Shown here one piece after another: positions 34,008 through 45,048 of a DNA stretch of 64,000 nt (position 1 is its first letter; the number at the start of each line of letters is the position of its first letter). This DNA is from Trichoplusia ni (Eukaryota; Arthropoda; Insecta; Lepidoptera; Noctuidae). The notes beneath the pieces were generated by a model that was given only the letters and a program-made list of their open reading frames with translations, was not told the origin of the DNA and ran no database searches. Position numbers and translations under genes: made by a program. The stretch covers positions 8,246,001 through 8,310,000 of the forward strand of contig NC_039493.1 in assembly GCF_003590095.1 (NCBI RefSeq), given 5' to 3'.

Positions 34008-35243
34008 TTTTTTTTTTTCTCTAGCCCACTGTGTCCCACTGCTGGGCAAAGACCTCCCCCAAATCCTTCCACGACTCTCTATTCTGGGCCGCATGGAACC
34101 AGCTTGCGCGGTAAGCGTTCAGGTCGTCTCGCCACCGCTTCCTAGGTCGCCCACGACGACGCCGTCCATCCGTTGGCTCCCATAGTGTGGTGACTTTGGC
34201 CCAACGATTGCTTTCCATGCGGCTAACATGACCCGCCCAATCCCATTTTAGCCTGGCAGCCTTTTTGCCGACGTCTATAATCCCAGTTATAATCTATAAT
34301 CCTATATATAAGTCTATAATCCCAGCACCAGCCACCAGAACAAGCCGGATTTCGCCCTCATTTTTGAACTACAGACCACCTTCAAACCCTAAACCAAATT
34401 ATCGAAAGATTTTCAGAATTTAATAAACCTTTATATTTAGCCTTTTGTAGATTATACAAAGGCTTTCGATAGTCCAACTCATTCCAAAATTTTTACTGCA
34501 CTAACCAATCAAAATTTAGATAAATCATATATAGACATTTTGAAAAATATTTATGCTAATAGTTCTGCTAGTTTAAAAATTAATACTCTTGGACCTTCTT
34601 TTAAAATTCAAAATGGTGTCAAACAGGGTGACCCTCTTTCCCCCAAATTATTTATTAGCACAATAGAGGAAGTATTCAAGTCACTGGCAGCCTTATGGAA
34701 CACCAAAGGTATAGAAGTCGGCAATAAAAGGTTAACAAACCTTCGATTTGCCGACGACATAATACTCTTTGCCCCCACAGCTCTTGATCTACAAACAATG
34801 CTCCAAGAACTGAGCACGGCAAGCTCTGGGGTAGGCCTTTCAATGAGTCGGTCTAAGACTAAATTAATGACCAACACATTTAAACGTAGGGTAGAGGTAG
34901 ACGGGCAGGAGATGCATTATGTCGATGAGTATATCTACCTGGGCCAGTTAGTCTCTTTCGAAAACAGGCAAGAGAAAGAAATCGATCGAAGAATCGAAAA
35001 TGCCTGGAAAAGCTACTGGTCTATGAAGACGCTCATGAAGGGTGATCTGCCGATTTCCCTGAAGCGGAAGCTCATTGACATGTGTATCCTGCCCATCTTA
35101 ACTTACGGTGCTCAGACCTGGTCGCTGACCGACTCGCAGAAATTCCGCCTTGGAGTTTGCCAAAGAGCTATGGAACGCAGCATTCTTGGTGTTAGGTTAC
35201 AAGACCGAATTCCGAACACCACGCTGCGTTCCAAAACTGGGAT
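34008..35243. mobile_element. Twin-primed RTE-type LINE insertion
   Basis: It is flanked by TATATAAC at 34000-34007 and 35244-35251; the paralogous site in copy C (near 44025) has one copy. The 3' part is on the minus strand (poly-A read as a T-run at 34008-34018, then the C-terminal coding end). The 5' part, about 34300-35243, is inverted onto the plus strand. Both parts meet at the same element sequence, CTGGGATTATA, the signature of twin priming. Confidence 0.85.
34021..34265 (-). pseudogene. RTE ORF2 C-terminal end
   Basis: Minus-strand frame containing KKAARLKWDWAGHVSRM, GRRRRGRPRKRW and W..LGEVFAQQW, the usual C-terminal tail of RTE-clade LINE proteins. It continues, in element order, the plus-strand frame ending near 35243. 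Confidence 0.75.
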
Positions 35244-35250
35244 TATATAA
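34320..35250 (+). pseudogene. RTE reverse transcriptase, inverted 5' part of the same insertion
   Basis: From 34540 the frame is open and has NGVKQGDPLSPKLF, the catalytic FADDIILFA and YIYLGQLVS, followed by the RTE-type EIDRRIENAWKSYWSMK. Upstream (34325-34540) the EQAGFR and DYTKAFDS blocks are readable only by changing frame, so the copy is dead. Its last codons run into the host target duplication. Confidence 0.8.
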
Positions 35251-35716
35251 CGTTTATTAAGACTATTTTTACCGTTGCCGTTCAGAATCGAAAAATGCAT
35301 TAAACAGCGGTTCATCAGCCTTCCCAAGCTTAAAAAACGAATAATGGTTATGTTAATGGTTGGCTCGGCTCGGATGGAGCCCCCGCAGGACTGCCTGTGA
35401 CCAGAGTTGGTAGAAGAGAACAGAAGTGCGGCCATCATGGGGTACTATCTAATGTCGGTGACAGACCCTCCAATAATCCTTTGGGATTCTTTGGGAGCGG
35501 CTGAAAGTGTAGTACAAAACGTATAGGATAACTGAAGACTCACTTTGCTTACATCCTTTTTAGGTTGGAATACCTGGTGTAGGTCAATTTTTGTTAAGGA
35601 CTCCTTTTGTTGATTTCACGTACATGATAAAGGCAACAATTTAATTTTCTAAAATAGTAAAGAAACTTTTTTTGATCCATCAACCAACTTATTTATGAGT
35701 GGGTACAGACCTGCCA

Positions 35717-35846
35717 CAGCCGCTAAGCAGAGAGCCAACAGAGCAATCACGCGCATTTTCTGTCACTTACTTTACCTCCCACAGCCGCTAAGCAGAGAGC
35801 CAACAGAGCAATCACGCGCATTTTCTGTCACTTACTTTACCTCCCA
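35717..35846 (-). repeat. 65-nt tandem duplication of TRY7 exon 1
   Basis: Two consecutive 65-nt units each hold the signal-peptide exon, with ATGs at 35756 and 35821. The upstream unit has GGAGGTAAAG in place of the normal donor. TRY5 has a single unit. Confidence 0.85.
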
Positions 35847-36448
35847 CTTGCAAGTGTAATGTTAGTAATTCGGAGATTTCTTTTATATGCAGTTTTATCT
35901 AGCGTAAAATAAGGTTAATTGTCTGACAGGATACCATCAATCAAAAACAATAATAATCTGGGTTTATCAAATGCCATGCCATCATTTTTACTTCATCTCT
36001 TGTTAAAAATTCGCGGCCGCGGTTGAACTATAATTGTAATATAATAGATTTAATTGTTGATACCCTTTCATTATTATTTATAGGTTGTCACACGCTCCAC
36101 AAGTTGTCAGACTTACTAAGTGATTGCGAATAAACGTTATTTACGTATATTTGATATCTGAATCTTATTGCAACAATCTAAGACACAAATGAATAAGAAC
36201 TGGAACTGGGCAGTTCAAGTAAAAGCACGGTGACTGGAATAATGAGTAAAAATGATAACACATGTTTAGTACATTAAAACAATTTTATTATATACCACAT
36301 AAATATATATTTCGTTGCAGTTTTAAAAATTAGAATAATAACCACGATTTACTCACGCTCACGCATATTTATCGGGTTACCCAATAAATACGTATAATGT
36401 TTATAAATATTAAAGTACAAAATACGACTGCTCAAGATTTTCCAAAGT

Positions 36449-37503
36449 CTATGCGTTTGTTTGTATCCAACTTGTATAGCGAGAAATACGAGTGTTAACC
36501 CCAGGATACATGGAGTTGACACAGCCGTAGCCCATCGAGCTGAGCCCTACTAAAACGCCGTTGTGGTACAGCGGGCCACCTTCGTCTCCCTGGCAATAGC
36601 CGCTAACACCGTATGGCCAACCAGAGCACAACATGTTGCCGGTGACATTATTTCCTACGGCAGCGTAGCGGGCGGCACAATTACTTTGGTCGATAATCCA
36701 CATCTGCACATGCCGAAGCTGCTCAGACGGAGAGGATCCAACCTGGAAAAAAAGAAATTTTACCTGAACGATATCCCTTTTTTGCGTTGTAAATCGTGCT
36801 AATACTGGAAAATTCAAGTAGAAATAAATATTTTTTCATTTCAAATCGAAGTGTTTCATAAAAAAGGAAATATCTTGTTTTCAAAAATGGTAAATGTCTT
36901 GGTTGAAATTCAGATACTTTAAATAGAGATTGATAGTTATAAATGTACTATAATAGTACTTACGGAAGCTCTTCCCCATCCAACAGACCAGACAACCTGA
37001 TTATCGGCAAGTTGATAGTTACCATCAGCAATGGACGCGGGCCGGATGACGTTATTGAAGGCAATAAGACCATTGGTACGCAAAATCGCAATATCATTGT
37101 CCAGAGAGCGGAGGCTGAAGTTCGGGTAACTGGTTATAGTACCCAAAGTGTAAACGGAGCCTCCATTATTGTAGCCTATGTGTTATTCTGATGTATAAGC
37201 TATTTTGTGGTAAAATTTCATTCAAATCCATTCAGTAGTTTTTACTTGAAAGAGTAACAAACATCCATACATCCATACTTACAAACTTTCGCCTTTATAA
37301 TAGTAGTAGGATAATAATATAATTGTTTACTTACTAGACGCAGTGAGCAGCTGTTAAAATAGACCTAGTAGTCAAAACAGAGCCTACACACGCTTGTTTA
37401 TAGTTGGTAGCACTGGGCGAGTACAGTAGGGACGCTATGCTTGGGTATTGGCTAAATACTGCCACTGATCCTCCTACGATGGCAGAGCGTTGTTTATTAC
37501 TGG
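36449..37503 (-). pseudogene. SPH-B, truncated serine-protease homologue
   Basis: Exons 2 and 4 are at 37503-37335 and 36742-36449. Exon 3 survives only as 37171-36964: its 5' part and acceptor were deleted when DNA was joined directly to the intronic repeat at an ATTG microhomology. Exon 1 is absent, as in SPH-A, and the exon 2 acceptor is ACAT. The His codon (TAAHC) and IVGG are intact, but the active Ser is Glu (GDEGGP) and the pocket Asp is Gly. One Trp of the LSSWGYG loop is Met. Not functional as a gene. Confidence 0.87.
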
Positions 37504-37799
37504 ATGTAACAAAACGTCTTTTTAATACCTAATTAATTTAAGTTTGTCTGATGAAGTTTTTCTACTGACGCAATATCAACTAATCACAAAAACCAAGATT
37601 AATAGGTACTGTAATGATTAAGATAAGAGGTTTAGCAATGATTGTTACTTCCATGAAATTTCAGAAAAAAAAATGCAGGAAATGAAGGCCAACGATTAAA
37701 AACAAAAGTTTCCTCATGAATATATTTTTATTTTACAAAAGTAAATAAATAGTAAATCAAAACTGTTATATTGTTTTTAATAAGTTAAGTTGTGATAGC

Positions 37800-40072
37800 T
37801 TAAGAGTTGTTCTGGATCCAAGAAGCATAGCGAGATACACGAGCGTTAACACCGGGGAAACGAGCGAGAGCGCAGGATTCACCCCAGGAGCAAACACCAA
37901 CAACGACACGGTTGTGGAAGAGAGGACCACCGGAGTCTCCCTGGCACTGGTCGCGTCCGCCGACATCGAGCCAGCCGGAACACAACATGTTAGCGGTGAT
38001 GGACCTGCCAATACTCTGGTAGCGCTGGTTGCAAGTGTTCTGGTTCACAGTCCAGATCTGCACGTGACGAAGCTGCTCAGAGCTTGATCCACCCACCTGT
38101 TAAATACAAAACATTTTAAACGTTGTTAGTATCCATCAATAAAGTACGGTATTTTGATAATAACTATGGTGAGAATGATTCATTATTAAATGATGTAATG
38201 GTCACGATTAAGGACTCCGGTTGGGTCCGAAACTACTCGGGCTACCCCGATAAATACGCGTGAGTAAACCGGTACATCATTTAATAATAAAGTACGGTAT
38301 TTAATAAACTATTGATTGGACAGAGCCTTTGCTGGTGTTATGCTTATTACGTCGGTGAAATATAAAAAAAAAGTAGTGATTTATCTATGTACAGTTTGTT
38401 ATTTTAAGTAAATCAAAAAATTACTTACGGAAGTTCTTCCCCATCCGGTAGCCCAGACGACCTGATTGTCACCAAGGTTGTAGTTGGAGCCGGCGATGGA
38501 AGCAGCGCGCACGTTGTTGTTGAAGGAGAATGTGCCGGAAATGCGAATGATGGCAACGTCATTGTCGTAGGTCCTTGAGTTGTAGCTGGGGTGGTTGATG
38601 ATTTGCTGGGAGTTGTGAACAACACCGCCACCGTTGGCGTTTGTGGAGCCGACACGAACTCTCCATCTGCTTACTGGGTCACCACTGTAGCATAAAAAGT
38701 TAGTTAAGAGTTATTTTTCCGTTAACGGTGGAATATACCTATATATCATGACGAACGGGCAATAAATATCGAATTTGCACAAAAACAACAACTTCATTAC
38801 AAACTTACATGGTGCAGTGAGCAGCAGTAAGGACGGCTCGGTTGTTAATGATGGTGCCTCCGCAGGACTGTCTGTGGCCAGAGTTGGTCCAAGAGAAGAG
38901 GAGTGAGGCCATCATAGGGTACTGGCCAATGTTGGTGACAGATCCCCCAATAATCCTTTGGGATTCTTTGGGGGCGGCTGAAATTAAGAATAAAGGATGG
39001 GATTGTACATTTTTTTTATCAACATAATATTTTTTAAGATACAAATGCAATAATTTTAAATCCTTACAGGGCTTAACCTGAACCTTACTCAACCAACTAA
39101 GCTACCCGAGAATCTATATCTTTTCAGTATCGTGTCACATCATGTGGTGGTATTACCTATAATCTAGGTAATAGTAATACCACCACAGCATTAATTCCTT
39201 ATTTTCTGAATATTACGTAATAGTCTATTTATTTTCCTGTTATGGATGAGTGGAAAAAGTGACAAAACTATTAGTTGTTTACTCGTCGTCTGAAAAATGC
39301 TCTCTTATATTGACTAATATGGAAATAAATAAGCAATTGTTTTAATTGAGCATTGGTTAATGTAACCCATTGGTCGCCATACACAGTGCGCGACGTGTTG
39401 CAGGTTCATACCTCGCTAAGGACAAGTGTTTGTGTAATCCACGAATACTTGTTCTGGGTCTGTGTGTCTTAGTGCATGTAACTTAAATGTGAACCCCAAT
39501 CCAAACGATTTAAACGCGATTAAAAAAACCATTATTGTGACGTCCTGTTACGGACGAAGGGATATACTAATTATTTTAAGTTATAGACGGTTTCTACATT
39601 AATCATTTACTGTTTGTTCTTCTACCAACAGAACAAACAAACACTACCATCACAGTAAAATCCCAGAATAAGAAATGTGTCTATAGCGGGGTTCGGGGCT
39701 ATAGATGGAGCGGCAGCATATTGAGCCCAGTGACCCCGATACCCATTAGTATCTGGACTGTCATACCTTTTGCGAAACCGTATTTCTCTCGAAACCAGGG
39801 ATTGCAAGCATTAGTGGATCTAATATAGCGTTCTTTCCCAGGTTTCGTATATGAAACACCACTCATATATAGTGAACACTGTCAACTTGAATGGGCAAAT
39901 CTCGTGACCCCAAGATGTCATCCCAACGAGCTTAATCGACATTAGACCATGCCAAATAGCCTTTTCAGTGACTTAATACATATTTTAAAAATGTCAATTT
40001 TATTGTAATTATTAAAAAGTACATACCTGCCACAGCCGCTAGGCAAAGAGCCAACAGTGCAATCACACGCAT
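37800..40072 (-). CDS. TRY8, secreted midgut-type trypsin (4 exons)
   Basis: Exons are 40072-40027, 38977-38809, 38684-38429 and 38096-37800, with GT-AG borders; 255 aa. It has the signal peptide, APKESQR before IIGG, H69, D114, S212 and pocket D206. The encoded protein appears identical to TRY6 in all four exons. Intron 1 holds the SINE copy (39362-39530) and a shortened version of the hairpin seen in TRY3. TATAAAA is at 40135-40129, with GATA-type motifs beyond. Predicted to be an active digestive trypsin. Confidence 0.93.
39143..39187. repeat. Hairpin in TRY8 intron 1, left arm shortened
   Basis: Counterpart of the TRY3 intron 1 hairpin. The left arm lacks six bases (actatt) present in copy A. 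Confidence 0.75.
39362..39530 (+). mobile_element. SINE in TRY8 intron 1
   Basis: Paralogous to the copies at 14.5 and 29.4 kb. Confidence 0.6.
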
Positions 40073-40128
40073 TTTCAGTCACCTTACTTCTCACTGACAA
40101 GTGTAATGACTATTAGTTAAGGATGTCT

Positions 40129-40225
40129 TTTTATACTCAGTATTATCAATCAATTCATAAATAGATAATTATTTTGTGATGGTAATGGTAAATCCATCAA
40201 TCAAAAGATTATCGTTATCTCTTAT
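40129..40225 (-). promoter_or_regulatory. TRY8 TATA box and upstream GATA-type motifs
   Basis: TATAAAA at 40135-40129, then the same GATA-core pattern as TRY3 and TRY6. Confidence 0.55.
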
Positions 40226-43200
40226 TTACAAAATGCAATGTCCAAATATTTATAATTCTTTTCCATGAAACAATTTTTTTTTCAGTACTGCAATTACCTA
40301 CCACATTGGAAAAATCATAAATATATAAATTACTTTATTTCATCCCACGGAAGTCACAATTTGCAGTATTCTGAATTACGTTTTACAAGAAAGTGCATCA
40401 CAAAGGAGATTTAACCTAGCAGAAACATAAAACCTTGTTTATTTGTTTGAACGCACTAATCTCAATAACTGTTGGACTGATTTCCATATTTATTTTATTA
40501 TTAGAAAGCCCGTTTATTGAAGAAGGCCATTGCTACACACCATCAGGCTATCATCAATAGGAACAGAGCAGCAATAATAATTGTTATAAGACTGGGAGAC
40601 ATCCTGTTGTCTAACTTCAAGGCGTACAAAGTCGACTTACTACAACGCTTATAGAATATTTTATTTAAAAAAAAATCTTTTTCTCGATGTTTTTCTTTCA
40701 ATCTGTCAAACGATATTAAAATAATTTTACAAAGTTACTCTTTATATCGTTTGAACCTTCAGATTTAATGCATAGTACAGTTTTCACATAACCCCACAGC
40801 AAAATAAATAATGATTGTTATGTATACCCACTTGAAGTCTATTTACACTAAATATTCTTTCGAGTATTTTTTATTACACTTTTAAAACTTTTATCCTTGA
40901 ACTATTAATATAATGTTAAATCTGTCCAGTACATCTAAGACAGATATTAAAGTACATTTTTAATAAGTGTCCTGTTCCGAGGTAGCGTTAAGTTTTTTGT
41001 AATCTTCGTTTACTGTCTACTGAAGAAGACTTCAATCAGACTTTCTTCATATAATTGCTTCGTGCTTGCATTTTTAAAATTAAGCTTTGTAAAGACTACA
41101 ACGCACAAAATTAGAAGCATGCGACAAAATTTCTTATTAGATATCCTTTTTTAATTTCTTATCTTGAGGTGGAACTAATCTTTTGATCTAGTCCATTCAT
41201 AATTGTGAAAAATCCAGATAAGATATTAATTGATGACAACGATTTATCAACTGTCAAAATGGACAGTAAGGCTTCACAAAACAGACAATGAAGACGTTTT
41301 AACATTAGGAGATCAAATGTAAATCAATTCAACAAGGATGTTATATTCTATTCTCTTAACTTTCACACACAGTTCATTTAATTGTGAAAATGCTGGCTAA
41401 GTGAGAGTACTGAGGGATTTGCGAGATGTTGTAAGGGACACATTATCACATGTGAGTCATCGTCGGCCTAGCCTTTCCCAACTATGTTGAGGTCGGCTAC
41501 CAGTCTAACCGGTTTCAGCTAAGTACCAGTGTTTTACCAGGAGCGACTGCCTATCTCTCCTCCTCAACCCAGTTACCTAGGCAACACGATACTCCTCCGT
41601 CAAAGATGTAGGAATAACAGCCGGGACCCACAATTTAACGTGCCTTCCGAAACACGGAGGAACTTGTGATCGATTCACTTATGCGTTTATAGCTTAGCCA
41701 CGAGCTCCTCATATCTGAGTGTTAGAAGAAAATAACCATTATTCGAAGTCGTACTAGCGTGATTCGAATTGAAACGAATTCATAAATTTTACCAGTTCTC
41801 AAATTTGTGTAAATTAATCTCAGAAGCATCTAAATTGCACGCGAAAGTGGACGAATCAGCATTTTGACAAAAAATTAAACCGACATTTGAAAACCGAAGA
41901 ATCTTCAGAAAATAGGTGCAATTTGAAACCTTTATTGTTGGAGTATATAAAATCGAAAAGAGAAGAGAGTGCCTTGAGGGACTCCTGCATTGGGGTGACG
42001 GAAATTGGGAATAAGTGTTCTGTTTCGGACCTACAATTTATATCATTCCTAAAAATAATATTTATTCTTCACAGTGGTAGTAGTCTAATTTATACTGAGT
42101 AAAATGAGAAATGTGTTTGTCAAACACCAATCAAATAATTCCATATTTTTTCAACCACTCCATAGATTAAATTTGTAACACGACTGATTTTCATAGAATT
42201 ATGTCAGTGTGTAAGCCTATGGCCTTTTTTATAAAAAAAAAAATCGAGTTTAACACAATTTCACATTTTTGCTTGAACGACTGGTAAAGCGCTGCGTCAT
42301 AATGAAAGTTCTGTTTTAAAAATGATTTCGCTTACGTCAGTAAATTAAAGATAACCACAATAAATCTATAGATATGTATATAAAATTGGGGTGTCTATTA
42401 GTAATTTTGAAATAACTGTTTTTAACTACATACCTACATATTATATACGGTACCAAAATAATACAAAACCAAATACAAAAATAACACTTAAAATTTTTGA
42501 CAGTGTCTGTCGATCGGCTTATTCTGGCTAATCTCTGAAACACAAAAAAAAAATGTTATCGGTATAGTCTCTTGGCACGCAGCATCCTTAAAAAAATAAC
42601 CCTTAAAAGTAGCTGACGTTGTTCCTAAAGGGCACGTTAAATTTTAATACATTCTAACCTTTTTTTATGAACCTATTAAAATGCAAGCAAAAGTATAACG
42701 TTTAATATTTTTTTTACATTGTTTCTCCTACCATTAATCACACCGTACAGTTCCTAACACCAATATGAAATTCTCGTTTCACCTCTCAAACCTGCCATCT
42801 CCTCCAAAACTGCTCGCCCGATTCACATGTGTGCATATTGGGTAGGTCTGAGAATATGATGATATCTATTTTTTTTCATACCGCTATTTCCCTAAAACTT
42901 GTTTGTATGGCAAAACAACGTTTGCTTGGATAGTTAGTAATATATAAAGAACTTGATTCTTAAACGTCTTAAACGCTGTTTGGTTTACATGATACTAGCT
43001 CCGGTGCTACTGCCAATAAATTTATTTATGGGAATGACAAAAAATGAGAGACAAATTTGCAATACTTTATTTAAAAATTAGGCTTGCCAAATTTTTCTGG
43101 ATGTTCCGTAAACATGGCTCTAATATTCTTGAAAGTCAGTCCTCTGAGGGTTAAGTTACCACAGAATGTGATTTCCTATCTCAATCAACCTTATATGAGC

Positions 43201-43370
43201 CCATGGCTTGCTATCCATATTATTCTATTCTTAAAAAAAGCTTCCTCGCTAAATGAATTTTGTCATTTTGCCTAAATTGACGTTCTTTGTGCGCTACACT
43301 AAAATTTTGCGTTTTTAATTATATAAAAAAAACATTGTGTTTACAAATGGAAATGAAAAAAAAAAGTGTT
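40226..43370. other. Copy-C spacer between TRY8 and TRY9
   Basis: Collinear with copy B. It includes the 'cggcctagcctttcccaact' repeat (41458-41710) and an 'agctgacccagcaaacg'-family fragment at 42790-42955 that is more complete than in B. No gene found. Confidence 0.5.
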
Positions 43371-43377
43371 AGTAAAA

Positions 43378-44303
43378 TTATGAGTTGTTCTGGATCCAAG
43401 AGGTATAGCGAGACTCACGAGCGTTAACACCGGGGAAACGAGCGAGAGCGCATTCTTCACCCCGGGAGCAAACACCGACAACGACACGGTTGTGGAGGAG
43501 AGGACCGCCGGAGTCTCCCTGGCACTGGTCGCGACCACCATCGTCGACCCAGCCGGAGCACGACATGTTGGCGGTGATGGATTTGCTAATACTTTGGTAG
43601 CGTTGGTTGCAAGTGTTCTGGCTCAAAGTCCAGACCTGCACGTAACGAAGTTGCTCAGAGCCTGATGAGTAATAATACAATTCTTCCATTAGTTTCCTAA
43701 GTGACGATTAAAGAAAACGGTACGACTTTGGTCTTAAATTATGATTACTAATTTTCATAAAAAAACAGCTTTACAGAAGTTCTCCCCCATCCGGTAGCCC
43801 AAACGACTTGGTTGTCTCCAAGGTTGTAGTTGGAGCCGGCGATAGAAGCAGCGCGTACGTTGTTGTTGTAGGAGAATGTTCCAGAGATGCGAATGATGGC
43901 GATGTCATTGTCCACAGTCCTCGAGTTGTAGATCGGGTGGTTGATAATTTGTTGAGAGTTATGAACAACTCCACCACTGTTAGCGTTTCCATCCCTCTGC
44001 TTACTGGGTCACCACTGTAGTATATAACGTTTATTAAGACTATTTTTACCGTTGCCGTTCAGAATCGAAACATGCATTAAACAGCGGTTCATCAGCCTTC
44101 CCAAGCTTAAAAAACGAATTTAATAAAAACTCACATGGTGCAGTGAGCGGCAGTAAGGACGGCTCGGTTGTTAAGGATGGAGCCCCCGCAGGACTGCCTG
44201 TGACCAGAGTTGGTAGAAGAGAACAGAAGTGCGGCCATCATGGGGTACTATCTAATGTCGGTGACAGACCCTCCAATAATCCTTTGGGATTCTTTGGGAG
44301 CGG
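43378..44303 (-). pseudogene. TRY9, chimeric trypsin pseudogene lacking exon 1
   Basis: Exon 2 is at 44303-44135, exon 3 at 44014-43775 (240 nt) and the last exon at about 43665-43378. It shares with TRY7 the 16-nt exon 3 deletion, the exon 2 TAG (here 44250-44248) and the fused TRY4-like last exon without its normal acceptor. Unlike TRY7, exon 2 keeps TAAHC and its donor. Exon 1 and the promoter were deleted; the DNA jumps from intron 1 to sequence equivalent to about 36240. The shared lesions arose before B and C separated. Confidence 0.88.
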
Positions 44304-44506
44304 CTGAAAGTGTAGTACAAAACGTATAGGATAACTGAAGACTCACTTTGCTTACATCCTTTTTAGGTTGGAATACCTGGTGTAGGTCAATTTTTGTTAA
44401 GGACTCCTTTTGTTGATTTCACGTACATGATAAAGGCAACAATTATTTAGAATAATTTGGTAAAAATGATAACACATGTTTAGTACATTAAAACAATTTT
44501 ATTATA

Positions 44507-44890
44507 CACCACGATTTTTAGTCGTCTTACAAAAGCAGCCTAGTTCATGTATCCAATGACTAGAACACGTTCATGATAAAAAAATAGGTATTTATGAGAC
44601 TTGAATAAATTTAAAATGCTATTTTTATTCAATATTATGATGCAATTCGTAGTTTTTTTAGAAACACAGCTCTGTTGCGAGCGCGGTCCGAGCCTTGTAA
44701 CAATGGTAAGGGGCGCGGGCAGCGGCGTTTTTATCATTTTTAAGAGTATATTTCAGATTTCTCTTGTTTAATTTTTCTTCGTACTTATTATTTTAGTTGA
44801 TAATAAAAAAATAATAATCGCGCCTAGGGGTATTTTACGTCGGATACATGAACTGGGCTGATTTTGTAAGACGACTAAAAAATCACCGTG
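44507..44890. mobile_element. 384-nt MITE with terminal inverted repeats and TATA target duplication
   Basis: Ends CACCACGATTTTTAG and (reverse complement) CACGGTGATTTTTTAG continue as matching inverted repeats through 'tcgtcttacaaaa' and 'agttcatgtatcc', about 45 nt. TATA flanks both sides (44503-44506 and 44891-44894), compatible with a TA or four-base duplication. Copy B has the empty site near 36290. No transposase. Confidence 0.82.
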
Positions 44891-45048
44891 TATACCACAT
44901 AAATATATATTTCGTTGCAGTTTTAAAAATTAGCATAATAACCACGATTTACTCACGCTCACGCATATTTATCGGGTTACCCGATAAATACGTATAATGT
45001 TTATAAATATTAAAGTACAAAATACGACTGCTCAAGATTTTCCAAAGT

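Larger units (their letters stand above)
33357..35756 (-). pseudogene. TRY7, chimeric trypsin pseudogene split by a LINE
   Basis: Pieces are exon 1 at 35756-35711, a partial exon 2 at 35500 to about 35370, exon 3 at 33993-33754 and a last exon at about 33645-33357. Exon 2 has an in-frame TAG (35447-35445), and its 3' end with the catalytic His and the donor site is replaced by unrelated sequence. Exon 3 is 240 nt instead of 256 (16 nt lost just after SRW), a frameshift shared with TRY9. The last exon is TRY4-like and joined to TRY5-like upstream DNA by a deletion that removed the proper acceptor. Intron 2 contains an RTE insertion. GDSGGP and the pocket Asp remain. TATAAAA remains at 35887-35881. 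Confidence 0.88.
26564..37540. repeat. Tandem segmental duplication, copy B
   Basis: The block runs from the A/B junction to the B/C junction and includes a LINE insertion at its start. It carries TRY6, TRY7 and SPH-B. TRY6 and TRY8 lie 9,976 nt apart, the period between B and C. Confidence 0.82.
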
